From positions 1-12,003 of the forward strand of contig JAOAAR010000024.1 of the NCBI GenBank assembly GCA_026418755.1: 12,003 bases of DNA. The letters run 5' to 3'. Positions 1 to 6,991 of the stretch are shown one piece after another. The stretch comes from Planctomycetota bacterium. Lineage in GTDB: Bacteria; Planctomycetota; SKW154. Below the pieces are notes generated by a model. That model saw only the letters and a program-made list of their open reading frames with translations. It had not been told where the DNA came from and searched no databases. The translations under genes and the position numbers were made by a program. Every line of letters begins with the position of its first letter. Within the stretch, counting starts at the first letter, position 1.

Positions 1-10
1 TAAGAGACAG
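1..10. other. Residual Tn5 mosaic-end (Nextera) adapter at left end
   Basis: The first ten bases, TAAGAGACAG, are the last ten bases of the 19-base Tn5 mosaic end AGATGTGTATAAGAGACAG used in tagmentation libraries. The matching full adapter is at the right end in the opposite orientation, which makes chance unlikely. The TAA at 1-3 lies in the pgk reading frame and would look like an upstream stop, but it is library sequence. The real insert probably begins at 11. Confidence 0.9.
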
Positions 11-432
11 GGGGAGAGAACCTGTTTTTACCGTCAGATCATCTTGTAGTTAAGAGTATTGAGAAGGGGGAAGAGGCGCATTTTTGTGAGGGAGCGATTC
101 CTGACGGATTTGTCGGTGTTGACATAGGACCGAAGACGGTAGAGCGATACCGTGCCGCGATGCGGGGAGCGAAGACGATATTGTGGAACGGTCCTATGGG
201 GATGTTTGAGCAGGAGGGGTTTTCGAAGGGGACTGCGGCGATTGCCCAGGCGATTGGTCGTTCGCGTGCATACACTGTTCTCTGCGGCGGAGATACAACT
301 TCTGCGGTTGAGTTGTACGGGAACATAGACAGACTCTCGTATGTTTCGACGGGTGGAGGAGCGGCATTGGAGTTTCTCGAGAACCCGCAGTTGCCTGGCA
401 TTGTGGCGCTTACCAAGCGCAGGAAGGGGTAG
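11..432 (+). CDS. pgk: Phosphoglycerate kinase, C-terminal part (5' truncated by contig end)
   Basis: This is the last third of phosphoglycerate kinase, the cytosolic glycolytic enzyme that transfers phosphate between 1,3-bisphosphoglycerate and ADP. The frame is read from base 13. Visible motifs of the C-terminal nucleotide-binding domain are VGVDIGPKTVE, the hallmark AKTILWNGPMGMFE, the glycine-rich CGGDTTSAVE, and YVSTGGGAALEFLE followed by LPGIVAL just before the end. About 140 of the usual 390-420 residues are present and the rest lies off the contig. The stop TAG is followed after only four bases by the next start, so pgk leads a co-directional cluster. No terminator is visible between them. 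Identity is certain from the motifs; only the 5' truncation limits the entry. Confidence 0.97.
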
Positions 433-436
433 ATTT

Positions 437-775
437 ATGGCTCTCCAGGCAAGGGATGCTGTAATGATGATTGTTGCATTTTTGCTGGGGCTACTTTTAG
501 TGAGTGCGCTACTTTCTCAGTCGCCATCTCCTCAATCTCAGAAAGAGAATGGAGTGCAACAGAACAAGAAGATTCCTATTCTCAATGTGTCGGGTTTAGG
601 GGATGGAAGGTGTTTGCTTCTTTTGCAAGATGGTACAGTTCTTTTGTGTAAAGAAAAGGACGGTGTCCTTGAAGTGTTAGAGGAGTATTCGGCGGTGCGT
701 TCAGGGGGGAGAACTCTTCTTGAAACACCCAGAGATGAGAATAAGAGGGGCAAAGAAGGAGAGGAGAAGAGATGA
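437..775 (+). CDS. Small membrane-anchored protein of unknown function (112 aa)
   Basis: I do not recognise a named family. The frame is open upstream to 341, but ATG 437 is preferred: it sits eight bases after a purine-rich AGGAAGGGG (421-429) and avoids a long overlap with pgk. The protein has one hydrophobic segment at about residues 8-26 (VMMIVAFLLGLLLVSALL), a Ser/Pro/Gln-rich linker, then a compact region with alternating hydrophobic residues (ILNVSGLGDGRCLLLLQDGTV) that suggests a few beta strands, and a very charged Lys/Glu tail. It is probably an inner-membrane-anchored periplasmic domain. Its TGA stop overlaps the next gene's start as ATGA, implying translational coupling with the lipoprotein downstream. 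Confidence 0.75.
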   Translation: MALQARDAVMMIVAFLLGLLLVSALLSQSPSPQSQKENGVQQNKKIPILNVSGLGDGRCLLLLQDGTVLLCKEKDGVLEVLEEYSAVRSGGRTLLETPRDENKRGKEGEEKR

Positions 776-2007
776 AAAGACTGTATCGGTTTGGTTTTCA
801 CTCCGTTTATCTGTTTGTTTTTCTGGCGTTGCTGTTAGTAGGTTGCGGGAAGAGAGATGAGGCGGGGAAGCCACCTGTGGCGACGCCATCATCTACATCT
901 TCTGGGTCTCCTGCCGAAGAGACTCCTGAGCAGAAGGAGGCGAGGTTGAAGAAGAAATTTGAGGAGTTCAAGGGGGTGGCGGAGACGAGACCTGAAGACA
1001 CGGAGCGTTTGACGGCGCTTTACAACGAGTTGATAAAGGAGGCAGCGGGGACACCTATGCAACTGCACATAGAGCGTGTGATGACGAATGCGAGAGATAC
1101 ATTTGAGGCGCGTGCGGAGGAGGCATACAGAAGGTTATTTGAGCGGATAAATTCAATGAGGGAGAAGTACAAGGCTGAACAACTGCTGCCTGCGGATATG
1201 GCAGACAAATACGCCAAATTGGCTGCCGAGGTAGACACATATCCTGTCGCTTATCGGGTTACGAAGTGGTGGGGGGAGTTGCAGAGGGCTCGCGAGGAGG
1301 TGATGATGGAATCTAAATCTGCGAAAGAGTGGGCTGACTTAAAGGCTGATGCGAGCAGGGATGCGGACTCGAAGCGGTTTGAGGAGGCGGTGAAAAAGTT
1401 AGAGAGGTTTCCTGAGAAGTATCGCTCGACTGTATGGGAGAAGGAGAGGCAGGAACTTCTCAAGACATATAAGGAGGCGATTGCGAAGAGGGTGGAGGTG
1501 GCGCAAGCGGAGGAGAAATTGGAGTGGAAGGAGATATTCTCTGGGGAGCCAATTGAAAACACGGTGTTCAACATAAAGGAGACGGACACAGACCGTTGGA
1601 GTGTTAAAGAGAAGGTGTTAGTTTGTGACAATTCTGCAGGAGACAAGGAGGCTTGGCTTTGCACGCCGAAGGAGACGAAATGGAGAAACTTTGTGATGGA
1701 GGTGGAGTTCCGTTTTGTTACGCATGGGACGGTTGTTGTTTGCGTACACGGGACATCGAAACCTGAAAACCCTGATGTATTCACCTTCGACCAGCAGAGT
1801 ATAACTTCTGTTGATTTTGCGCCTGGTCACTGGCATACGATGAAGATTCGGGTGCGCAACAAGCAACTCTCCATCGAATCGAGCAGTCTGGTCAGTTCTT
1901 TAGAGAAGCCTTGTGAGCGTGAAGATGGGGTTTTTGCTCTTATTGTAACCGAAGGGACGAAGGTAGAGATTCGGAAGATGAGGATGGCGTTATATTCTGA
2001 TAAATAG
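772..2007 (+). CDS. Lipoprotein with helical middle and DUF1080/LamG-like C-terminal domain
   Basis: This 411-residue protein starts with a signal peptide (hydrophobic core about residues 12-24) and a lipobox, LLVGC, that makes Cys25 the likely lipidated first residue. A Ser/Pro/Thr-rich linker (about 33-50) is followed by a charged, probably coiled-coil or TPR-like helical region (about 52-250). The C-terminus (about 252-408) resembles the DUF1080 (3-keto-disaccharide hydrolase-like, concanavalin fold) domain: a WSVKEKVLVC strand, a TPKETKWRNFVMEVEFRF strand pair, a HWHTMKIRVRNKQL strand and a closing VEIRKMRM. The match is by pattern and is not close, so sugar binding or hydrolysis is only an inference. 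GAGGAG at 761-766 is a good ribosome binding site five bases before the ATG, and the start overlaps the previous stop by four bases. Expected location is the outer or inner membrane, facing the periplasm. Confidence 0.82.
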   Translation: MKRLYRFGFHSVYLFVFLALLLVGCGKRDEAGKPPVATPSSTSSGSPAEETPEQKEARLKKKFEEFKGVAETRPEDTERLTALYNELIKEAAGTPMQLHIERVMTNARDTFEARAEEAYRRLFERINSMREKYKAEQLLPADMADKYAKLAAEVDTYPVAYRVTKWWGELQRAREEVMMESKSAKEWADLKADASRDADSKRFEEAVKKLERFPEKYRSTVWEKERQELLKTYKEAIAKRVEVAQAEEKLEWKEIFSGEPIENTVFNIKETDTDRWSVKEKVLVCDNSAGDKEAWLCTPKETKWRNFVMEVEFRFVTHGTVVVCVHGTSKPENPDVFTFDQQSITSVDFAPGHWHTMKIRVRNKQLSIESSSLVSSLEKPCEREDGVFALIVTEGTKVEIRKMRMALYSDK

Positions 2008-2029
2008 AACTGCTGTGGGTGGGTTGAGT

Positions 2030-3301
2030 ATGGATAAACCGAAGATAAGGGCATTGGAAGTCTTCCCTGTTAAAGGGGAAGAAGGGAAGATGATGGTCAT
2101 CGTAAGTGACCCTGAAGGTTTGTCGAGAGACATTTACCAATTTCCTGGGGCTCTCCTCATTCTTTTGGGGTTTATGGACGGAGAGCATACGATTCAGGAC
2201 ATTCAGACTGAGGTGATGCGGACATTTGGCATTCTTCTTTATTCAGATATGATAGAGGAGATAGTGAAGAAGATGGATGAGTTTCATCTTCTCGAGAACG
2301 AGAACTATTTTAACTGGCGGAGGCAGATTGTGGAGAATTTCTTGGCGTCTCCAACTCGTGTACCCCATCATTCTGGTTATGCGTATCCTGCCGATTCTAC
2401 TGAGTTGAAGGGAATGCTGGACGAGATTTACAAGGAGGAGCGGTTGCCGAAAGAAGAATATAGCCGACAGCCATTGGGGGTGATTGCGCCTCACATTGAC
2501 ATAGGTCGAGGAGGTTTTTCGTTTGCTTCTGCATACCGTACCTTGAGGATGGTTAAGCCACCTGCGACTTTTTTCATTTTTGGGACTTGCCATTTGGGAA
2601 TGGACGAGCCTTTTGCCATTACGAAGAAGCATTTTGAGACGCCGCTAGGAACTTTTAAGAATGCGACAGAGATTGTGGAAGCATTGGTGAAGAGACTTCC
2701 CTGGCTGACGGCGAACGAGTTTTCGCATCGGCGTGAGCATTCCATAGAGTTTCAGGCGATTTTTTTGAAGCATCTGTTTAATGAGAGTGATATAAAGATA
2801 GTGCCGATTTTATGCAACAGTTTTCATCCATTTTTCCTTGAAGGGAAAAACCCGAAGGATGATTCCAAGATATGCGATTCGCTGGGGGCATTCTCGGAGG
2901 CGATTAAGAGTGCGGAGAATCCGGTTTTAATCGCTGGGGCGGATTTTTCGCACATAGGTCCGAGATTTGGGGACAGGGTTTCTATAAACGAAGAGGTTAT
3001 GGGATGGATTCGCCAAGAGGACTTGAATATGCTCAAACTGATTACAGATGGGGATGCGGACGGTTTTTTCAATCTCATTGCCGAGGAGAAGGACCGTCGT
3101 AAAATCTGCGGTCTTCCGCCGGTCTGGTCTCTTTTGAAACTTCTTCCTCCGAAAAGCAGAGGTGTTCTTCTCTCGTATCAGCAGTCTTACGAGCCGCAGA
3201 CAGGGTCAGTAGTCTCTTTTGGGTCGGTCTCTTTTCATCCTGTTGAGGATATAAAATATGTTGACGCAGATAGAGGCGGCAAAGAAGAACAAAACGACTA
3301 A
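2030..3301 (+). CDS. MEMO1-family protein (AmmeMemoRadiSam system protein B-like) with N-terminal PqqD-like domain
   Basis: The C-terminal ~270 residues belong to the Memo family, a fold related to extradiol dioxygenases whose bacterial role is unsettled. The metal-ligand motifs known from human MEMO1 all appear, numbered from ATG 2030: PHID (His155), TCHLG (His188), GADFSHIG (His308) and KICG (Cys360). The first ~110 residues are an extra domain with a pattern like PqqD/RRE winged helices: FPGALLILLGFMDGEHTIQD, then helices ending in KKMDEFHLLE. Such fused forms are, as far as I know, found in some bacteria, but partner and substrate are unknown. ATG 2030 is chosen over GTG 2015 (five codons longer); neither has a clear ribosome binding site. 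The 3' end overlaps thiC by 44 bases. The usual AMMECR1 and radical-SAM partners are not in this window. Confidence 0.9.
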   Translation: MDKPKIRALEVFPVKGEEGKMMVIVSDPEGLSRDIYQFPGALLILLGFMDGEHTIQDIQTEVMRTFGILLYSDMIEEIVKKMDEFHLLENENYFNWRRQIVENFLASPTRVPHHSGYAYPADSTELKGMLDEIYKEERLPKEEYSRQPLGVIAPHIDIGRGGFSFASAYRTLRMVKPPATFFIFGTCHLGMDEPFAITKKHFETPLGTFKNATEIVEALVKRLPWLTANEFSHRREHSIEFQAIFLKHLFNESDIKIVPILCNSFHPFFLEGKNPKDDSKICDSLGAFSEAIKSAENPVLIAGADFSHIGPRFGDRVSINEEVMGWIRQEDLNMLKLITDGDADGFFNLIAEEKDRRKICGLPPVWSLLKLLPPKSRGVLLSYQQSYEPQTGSVVSFGSVSFHPVEDIKYVDADRGGKEEQND

Positions 3302-4535
3302 CCTTATGCGTTTTGTTGCAAAAGATGAAGGTTTAGACACCGAGTATGTTCGAGAAGAGATAAGACAGGGCAGGATGGTGATTTTACACAACAGGCGCAC
3401 TGGTGCAAAGCCGGTAGCGGTAGGCGGCGGAACGCGCACAAAGGTAAACGCTAACATAGGGACTTCTGCTGATAGTGCATCGTGTGAGTTGGAACTGGAG
3501 AAGTTACGGGTAGCGATTCACACAGGAGCGGACACTGTAATGGACTTATCCACAGGGGGAGACCTTGATGAAATCAGAAGAGACATCATAAAGGAATCCA
3601 CTGTGCCTGTTGGTTCTGTGCCTATCTATCAGACTGTGAAGGAGGCGGTGGAAAGGGGTAGAAGGTATGATGAGTTCTCGCCAGACGCTCTTTTTGCTGA
3701 TATAGAGAAGCATGCTGCTGACGGTATTTCGTTTGTGACGGTTCATTGTGGGGTTACGAAGCGCTCTTTGGAGCGGCTCAGGGAGCAAGGGAGAGTATTG
3801 GGAGTAGTGAGTCGTGGAGGTGCATTTCTTGCCCGATACATAGAGGAGACAGGAAAAGAGAATCCTCTTTATGAGGAGTTTGACCGCTTACTTGAGATAG
3901 CCAAAAGGTATGATACGACATTGAGTCTGGGGGATGGGTTGCGGCCTGGGTGCATAGCGGACGCGACTGACCGTGCGCAGATAGAAGAGTTACTCATTCT
4001 TGGGGAGTTACGGAAGAGAGCGCTTGAAGCAGGTGTTCAAGTGATGATAGAGGGACCTGGGCATATTCCTCTCCATCAGATAGAGGAGAATATTCGGCTT
4101 CAAAAGAGCATCTGTGAAGGTGCGCCGTTTTATGTGCTTGGACCGATTGTTACAGACATTGCATCGGGTTTCGACCACATAACGAGTGCGATAGGAGGGG
4201 CGCTGGCTGCACTTTACGGAGCGGATTTTTTATGCTATGTGACACCTTCAGAGCATATTCGTTTGCCTGATGTTACGGATGTGGCTGAGGGGGTGGTTGC
4301 GGCGCGGATTGCGGCGCACGCAGCGGATATTGCGAAAGGTATAAAAGGTGCGGCGGAGAGAGACCGTAAAATTTCGGAGGCGCGTGCCTGTCTTGACTGG
4401 GATGCTCAACAGAAACTTGCCATCTTACCGTCCAGATTCAAGCAGTTACGCAGTTCATCTCGTCCGCGCGATTCCCGTTTCTGCACGATGTGCGGAGAGT
4501 TTTGTGCCATCAGAGTCTTCCAAAAGAAAAAGTAA
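3258..4535 (+). CDS. thiC: Phosphomethylpyrimidine synthase ThiC (short form)
   Basis: ThiC is the radical-SAM enzyme that rearranges aminoimidazole ribotide into hydroxymethylpyrimidine phosphate for thiamine synthesis. The 425-residue protein matches the short form that lacks the ~150-residue N-terminal domain of E. coli ThiC. Visible family blocks are VNANIGTS, TVMDLSTGGDLDEIR, VPVGSVPIYQ, FVTVHCGVT, VSRGGAFLARY, EGPGHIPLHQIEEN, GPIVTDIASGFDHITSAIGG and LCYVTPSEHI. The C-terminal cluster-binding motif is Cys409-x2-Cys412-x3-Cys416, one residue shorter than the C-x2-C-x4-C of E. coli-type ThiC. GAGG at 3245-3248 lies nine bases before ATG 3258, inside the preceding gene. No TPP riboswitch can be placed upstream because that sequence is coding. 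A related enzyme, BzaF (hydroxybenzimidazole synthase), is a less likely alternative. Confidence 0.95.
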   Translation: MLTQIEAAKKNKTTNLMRFVAKDEGLDTEYVREEIRQGRMVILHNRRTGAKPVAVGGGTRTKVNANIGTSADSASCELELEKLRVAIHTGADTVMDLSTGGDLDEIRRDIIKESTVPVGSVPIYQTVKEAVERGRRYDEFSPDALFADIEKHAADGISFVTVHCGVTKRSLERLREQGRVLGVVSRGGAFLARYIEETGKENPLYEEFDRLLEIAKRYDTTLSLGDGLRPGCIADATDRAQIEELLILGELRKRALEAGVQVMIEGPGHIPLHQIEENIRLQKSICEGAPFYVLGPIVTDIASGFDHITSAIGGALAALYGADFLCYVTPSEHIRLPDVTDVAEGVVAARIAAHAADIAKGIKGAAERDRKISEARACLDWDAQQKLAILPSRFKQLRSSSRPRDSRFCTMCGEFCAIRVFQKKK

Positions 4536-4551
4536 ATCTGCCCAACAGTTT

Positions 4552-4556
4552 AAGGA
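4552..4556 (+). promoter_or_regulatory. Ribosome binding site fixing the GTG start of the yifB/comM gene
   Basis: AAGGA lies eight bases before GTG 4565. The frame is open back to an ATG at 4490, inside thiC. The residues after that ATG do not resemble the family, whereas translation from the GTG begins LARCKSCAIYGVDVHIVDIE, which aligns with the usual N-terminus (short hydrophobic stretch, then G-x-D-x-x-x-V-x-V-E). The site therefore decides in favour of GTG. Confidence 0.7.
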
Positions 4557-4564
4557 ATGGCTTT

Positions 4565-6070
4565 GTGCTGGCGAGGTGCAAAAGTTGTGCTATTTACGGT
4601 GTAGATGTTCATATAGTTGACATAGAGGTTGACATTTCGTCAGGGCTTCCTTCTTTCACGATTGTGGGGTTGCCAGACGCTGCCATCAAAGAGAGCCGTG
4701 AAAGGGTCCGCTCTGCAATCAAGAACTGCAACTATGAATTTCCACCAGGAAGAATCACTGTGAATCTTGCTCCTGCTGCGATAAAGAAGGAAGGGTCGGT
4801 GTATGACCTTGCGATAGCGCTTGCAATTCTTACCGCCACGGGGCAGATAAGTGCCAAGCGGAATCTTGTAGTTCTTGGAGAGTTGAGTCTTTCTGGGAAA
4901 GTTCGTTCTGTTCGCGGCGTTCTTCCCTCAACAATTGCTGCTCGTGAGCAGTCTGTAGAAGGGGTTGTCGTCCCTGAGCAGAATGCTCTTGAAGCATCCT
5001 ATGTTCGGGATGTTCCGATTTTTGCTGTTAAGTCGCTTGCAGATGCGGTCGAGGTTTTAAGAGGGGTTCGCGAGCCCGACAGGACTCTGCCGGCTCCTCC
5101 TCGGGAGTCTGATGTTGGTGATTTTCTTGATGTGCGGGGGCAAGAGGCATCAAAACGTGCGCTGGTTGTTGCGAGTGCGGGGATGCACAACATTTTGATG
5201 GTGGGGCCTCCGGGATGCGGGAAGAGTATGATGGCGAGGAGGCTTCCTTCGATTCTGCCGCCGCTTTCCGAAGAAGAGGCGCTGCAGACATCCAAGATAC
5301 ACAGTATTGCAGGTGTGCTTGATGGAGGTCTGCTGCATTATCGTCCTTTCCGTGCTCCTCATCACACAATTTCGGATGTTGGGCTTGTCGGTGGAGGAAT
5401 CGTACCCCAGCCTGGGGAGGTGTCGCTTGCGCACAACGGAGTTCTCTTTATGGACGAATTTCCGCTGTTCAGTCGGGCTGCTCTTGATGCGCTCCGTGAG
5501 CCTCTTGAAGAGGGTAAAATCACTGTTACTCGTGCTAACTATTCTGTCACTTTTCCGTCCCGCATTATGCTGGTCGGTTCGATGAACCCTTGTCATTGCG
5601 GGCACTTCGGAGACTTGCGCAAAGCCTGTCGGTGTAGTCCGCGCCAGATTCAGAATTATCGAGCCAAAGTGCCGGGTCCATTACTCGACAGAATCGACAT
5701 TCACATCGAGGTGGGTTATGTTGACTGGCGCAAACTGGGCGGAGAAGCGACAGGAGAGTCTTCTGAGACTTTGCGCAAAAAAATCGCAGGCGCATGGCAG
5801 GTTCAGCAACACCGTTTCGCTAACTCGAAGATTCATTTCAACTCCCAGATGACGGAGAAGACATTGAAAAAATTTTGTCCGCTCGTCCCGCAAGCGAAAT
5901 TGATTCTCGACTCTGCTATGGAGAACTTAAAACTCTCCGCCCGTGCATATTCTCGAATCATCAAAGTGGCGCGGACGATTGCGGACCTTGAAGGAGAGGA
6001 GAAGATAAGAGAGGAGCATATTGCCGAGGCTGTTCATTACCGCACTCTGGACCGTCGTCTTTTTGAGTAG
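4565..6070 (+). CDS. comM: YifB/ComM-family Mg-chelatase-like AAA+ ATPase
   Basis: This 501-residue protein has the full architecture and near-usual length of the YifB/ComM family. An N-terminal ChlI-like Lon-protease-fold region (about 1-170) includes SSGLPSFTIVGLPDAAIKES and NLAPAAIKKEGSVYDLAIAL. The AAA+ core has Walker A GPPGCGKS (214-221, Lys220) and Walker B VLFMDEF (Asp297, Glu298). NPCHCG and CRCSP (Cys343, Cys345, Cys355, Cys357) form the family's small metal-ribbon-like insert, followed by LLDRIDIHIEV and a C-terminal helical Mg-chelatase domain ending LDRRLFE. In Vibrio and Acinetobacter, ComM is a hexameric helicase that promotes branch migration during natural transformation. The gene is widespread in bacteria not known to be competent, so competence here is only a possibility. 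It starts 29 bases after thiC. Confidence 0.95.
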   Translation: MLARCKSCAIYGVDVHIVDIEVDISSGLPSFTIVGLPDAAIKESRERVRSAIKNCNYEFPPGRITVNLAPAAIKKEGSVYDLAIALAILTATGQISAKRNLVVLGELSLSGKVRSVRGVLPSTIAAREQSVEGVVVPEQNALEASYVRDVPIFAVKSLADAVEVLRGVREPDRTLPAPPRESDVGDFLDVRGQEASKRALVVASAGMHNILMVGPPGCGKSMMARRLPSILPPLSEEEALQTSKIHSIAGVLDGGLLHYRPFRAPHHTISDVGLVGGGIVPQPGEVSLAHNGVLFMDEFPLFSRAALDALREPLEEGKITVTRANYSVTFPSRIMLVGSMNPCHCGHFGDLRKACRCSPRQIQNYRAKVPGPLLDRIDIHIEVGYVDWRKLGGEATGESSETLRKKIAGAWQVQQHRFANSKIHFNSQMTEKTLKKFCPLVPQAKLILDSAMENLKLSARAYSRIIKVARTIADLEGEEKIREEHIAEAVHYRTLDRRLFE

Positions 6071-6077
6071 ATAAGGA

Positions 6078-6368
6078 ATGCTCTACATCAAAATTTTTCT
6101 GATAACGCTCTTCGGGGCGTTCACAGTTTTTTTTAGGTGCGGGCTGATTGTTCCTCTTCTCACATTGCGTATCTGGTGGTGTCGTTTCAGGTTCGCTCGT
6201 CGCCTTGCGAAGCACAGGATTCCTTCGGCAGAACGCAGGAGGCTTGTTAGACTTTTCAAGGAGAATCATCCGAGTCCAATTGGATTGATTTTTCATCTTC
6301 TTTGTTTGCTGTATTTTTCGAGGACGAAGTCTGGGATACAAGAGAGAAAACCGAAAACGAAGTTGTAG
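6078..6368 (+). CDS. Small basic membrane protein of unknown function (96 aa)
   Basis: I do not recognise a family. The N-terminal ~30 residues are strongly hydrophobic (IKIFLITLFGAFTVFF, then LIVPLLTLRIWW), suggesting one long or two short membrane helices. An Arg/Lys-rich stretch (about 35-62, RFARRLAKHRIPSAERRRLVRLF) follows, with a further hydrophobic patch LIFHLLCLLYF. The start is seven bases after the yifB stop; AAGGA touches the ATG directly, which is too close for an ideal ribosome binding site, so expression may depend on coupling. The last 76 bases overlap the tail of the convergent gene on the other strand. The membrane-protein character and tight spacing support a real gene, but evidence is modest. 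Confidence 0.55.
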   Translation: MLYIKIFLITLFGAFTVFFRCGLIVPLLTLRIWWCRFRFARRLAKHRIPSAERRRLVRLFKENHPSPIGLIFHLLCLLYFSRTKSGIQERKPKTKL

Positions 6369-6979
6369 AGGTAGAGGAACACTGAAGCGTTTTCTCTTCC
6401 TTTCAGATAGGCGACTGTAGCATTGTGGAACATTTCAAGGAAAGGTTTTGTTGGGGCTTCGAGGAGGAATTGCATCGTTTTCTGGTTCACGACCTCATAT
6501 GCAAATTTTTTTGAGTCTGACTTCACATAGAACTGTTTTGAGAACTCATTCGATTCAAAGTCGATGTCGTCGAATCCGACCAGTGATGCGAGTCTGTCGA
6601 AGAAGCGCTCTTTTCTAATCCAGAGGTATGGGAAATCCGTTTCTGTTTCAGCGGAGCAGACTGTGAAAGAGTGCGTTTTCTGATTTTTGCCGCTGCCTGT
6701 TGTATAAAAGTATTCGAATATGAAGACGGAGGCGCCTTCTCGTGTGCCGTAGATGATGTTTTTCGCCCTACGAGAATGACCTTCTTTGAAGAGGGATATA
6801 TGCGAAAATCGGACAGGGAGGGCGAAGATATCGTGCGGGGTGAAGTTGAATCCGAGACTGGAGGCGAGTTCCATTATCTTCTTTTTCCGCTTGTACTCAT
6901 AGAAAAAGTAAAGGATGAGGGCTACGATACCGAAGGCGACAACAAGAATGACAATTACTGTAGTCGCTGCATCGTTCAT
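6293..6979 (-). CDS. Membrane-anchored protein of unknown function (228 aa)
   Basis: This is the last gene of the minus-strand cyclase operon. It has one N-terminal membrane helix (about residues 7-29, VIVILVVAFGIVALILYFFY), a basic stop-transfer segment (YKRKKK), and a cytosolic domain with FKEGHSRRAKN, GASVFIFEYFYTTGSGKNQKT and a later FDDIDFESNEFSKQFYVKSD. I recall similar uncharacterised proteins with the FxLFxxGHSRRAxN and YTTGSGK patterns in Planctomycetes-like and other environmental bacteria; no function is established. AAGGAG (plus positions 6988-6993) lies eight bases before the ATG and overlaps the stop codon of the cyclase gene, which ends 12 bases upstream, so the two are coupled. 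Its 3' end overlaps the plus-strand small membrane gene by 76 bases. Confidence 0.82.
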   Translation of the reverse strand: MNDAATTVIVILVVAFGIVALILYFFYEYKRKKKIMELASSLGFNFTPHDIFALPVRFSHISLFKEGHSRRAKNIIYGTREGASVFIFEYFYTTGSGKNQKTHSFTVCSAETETDFPYLWIRKERFFDRLASLVGFDDIDFESNEFSKQFYVKSDSKKFAYEVVNQKTMQFLLEAPTKPFLEMFHNATVAYLKGRENASVFLYLYNFVFGFLSCIPDFVLEKYSKQRR

Positions 6980-6991
6980 TACTTTTTCTCC

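Noticed and set aside
1251..1784. 177-residue minus-strand ORF inside the lipoprotein gene
   Set aside because: It is antisense to a well-supported gene with a signal peptide and domain pattern, and its translation has no recognisable motif.
3200..3258. TPP riboswitch upstream of thiC
   Set aside because: The region is coding for the MEMO-family protein and shows none of the conserved THI-box blocks.
5150..5605. 151-residue minus-strand ORF inside yifB/comM
   Set aside because: It is antisense to the Walker A and Walker B region; the His/Arg/Thr-rich translation shows no family.
6275..6284. TCCAATTGGA palindrome followed by T-rich sequence as a terminator
   Set aside because: A self-complementary 10-mer leaves no room for a loop, the stem is AT-rich, and it lies within the small membrane gene's coding sequence.
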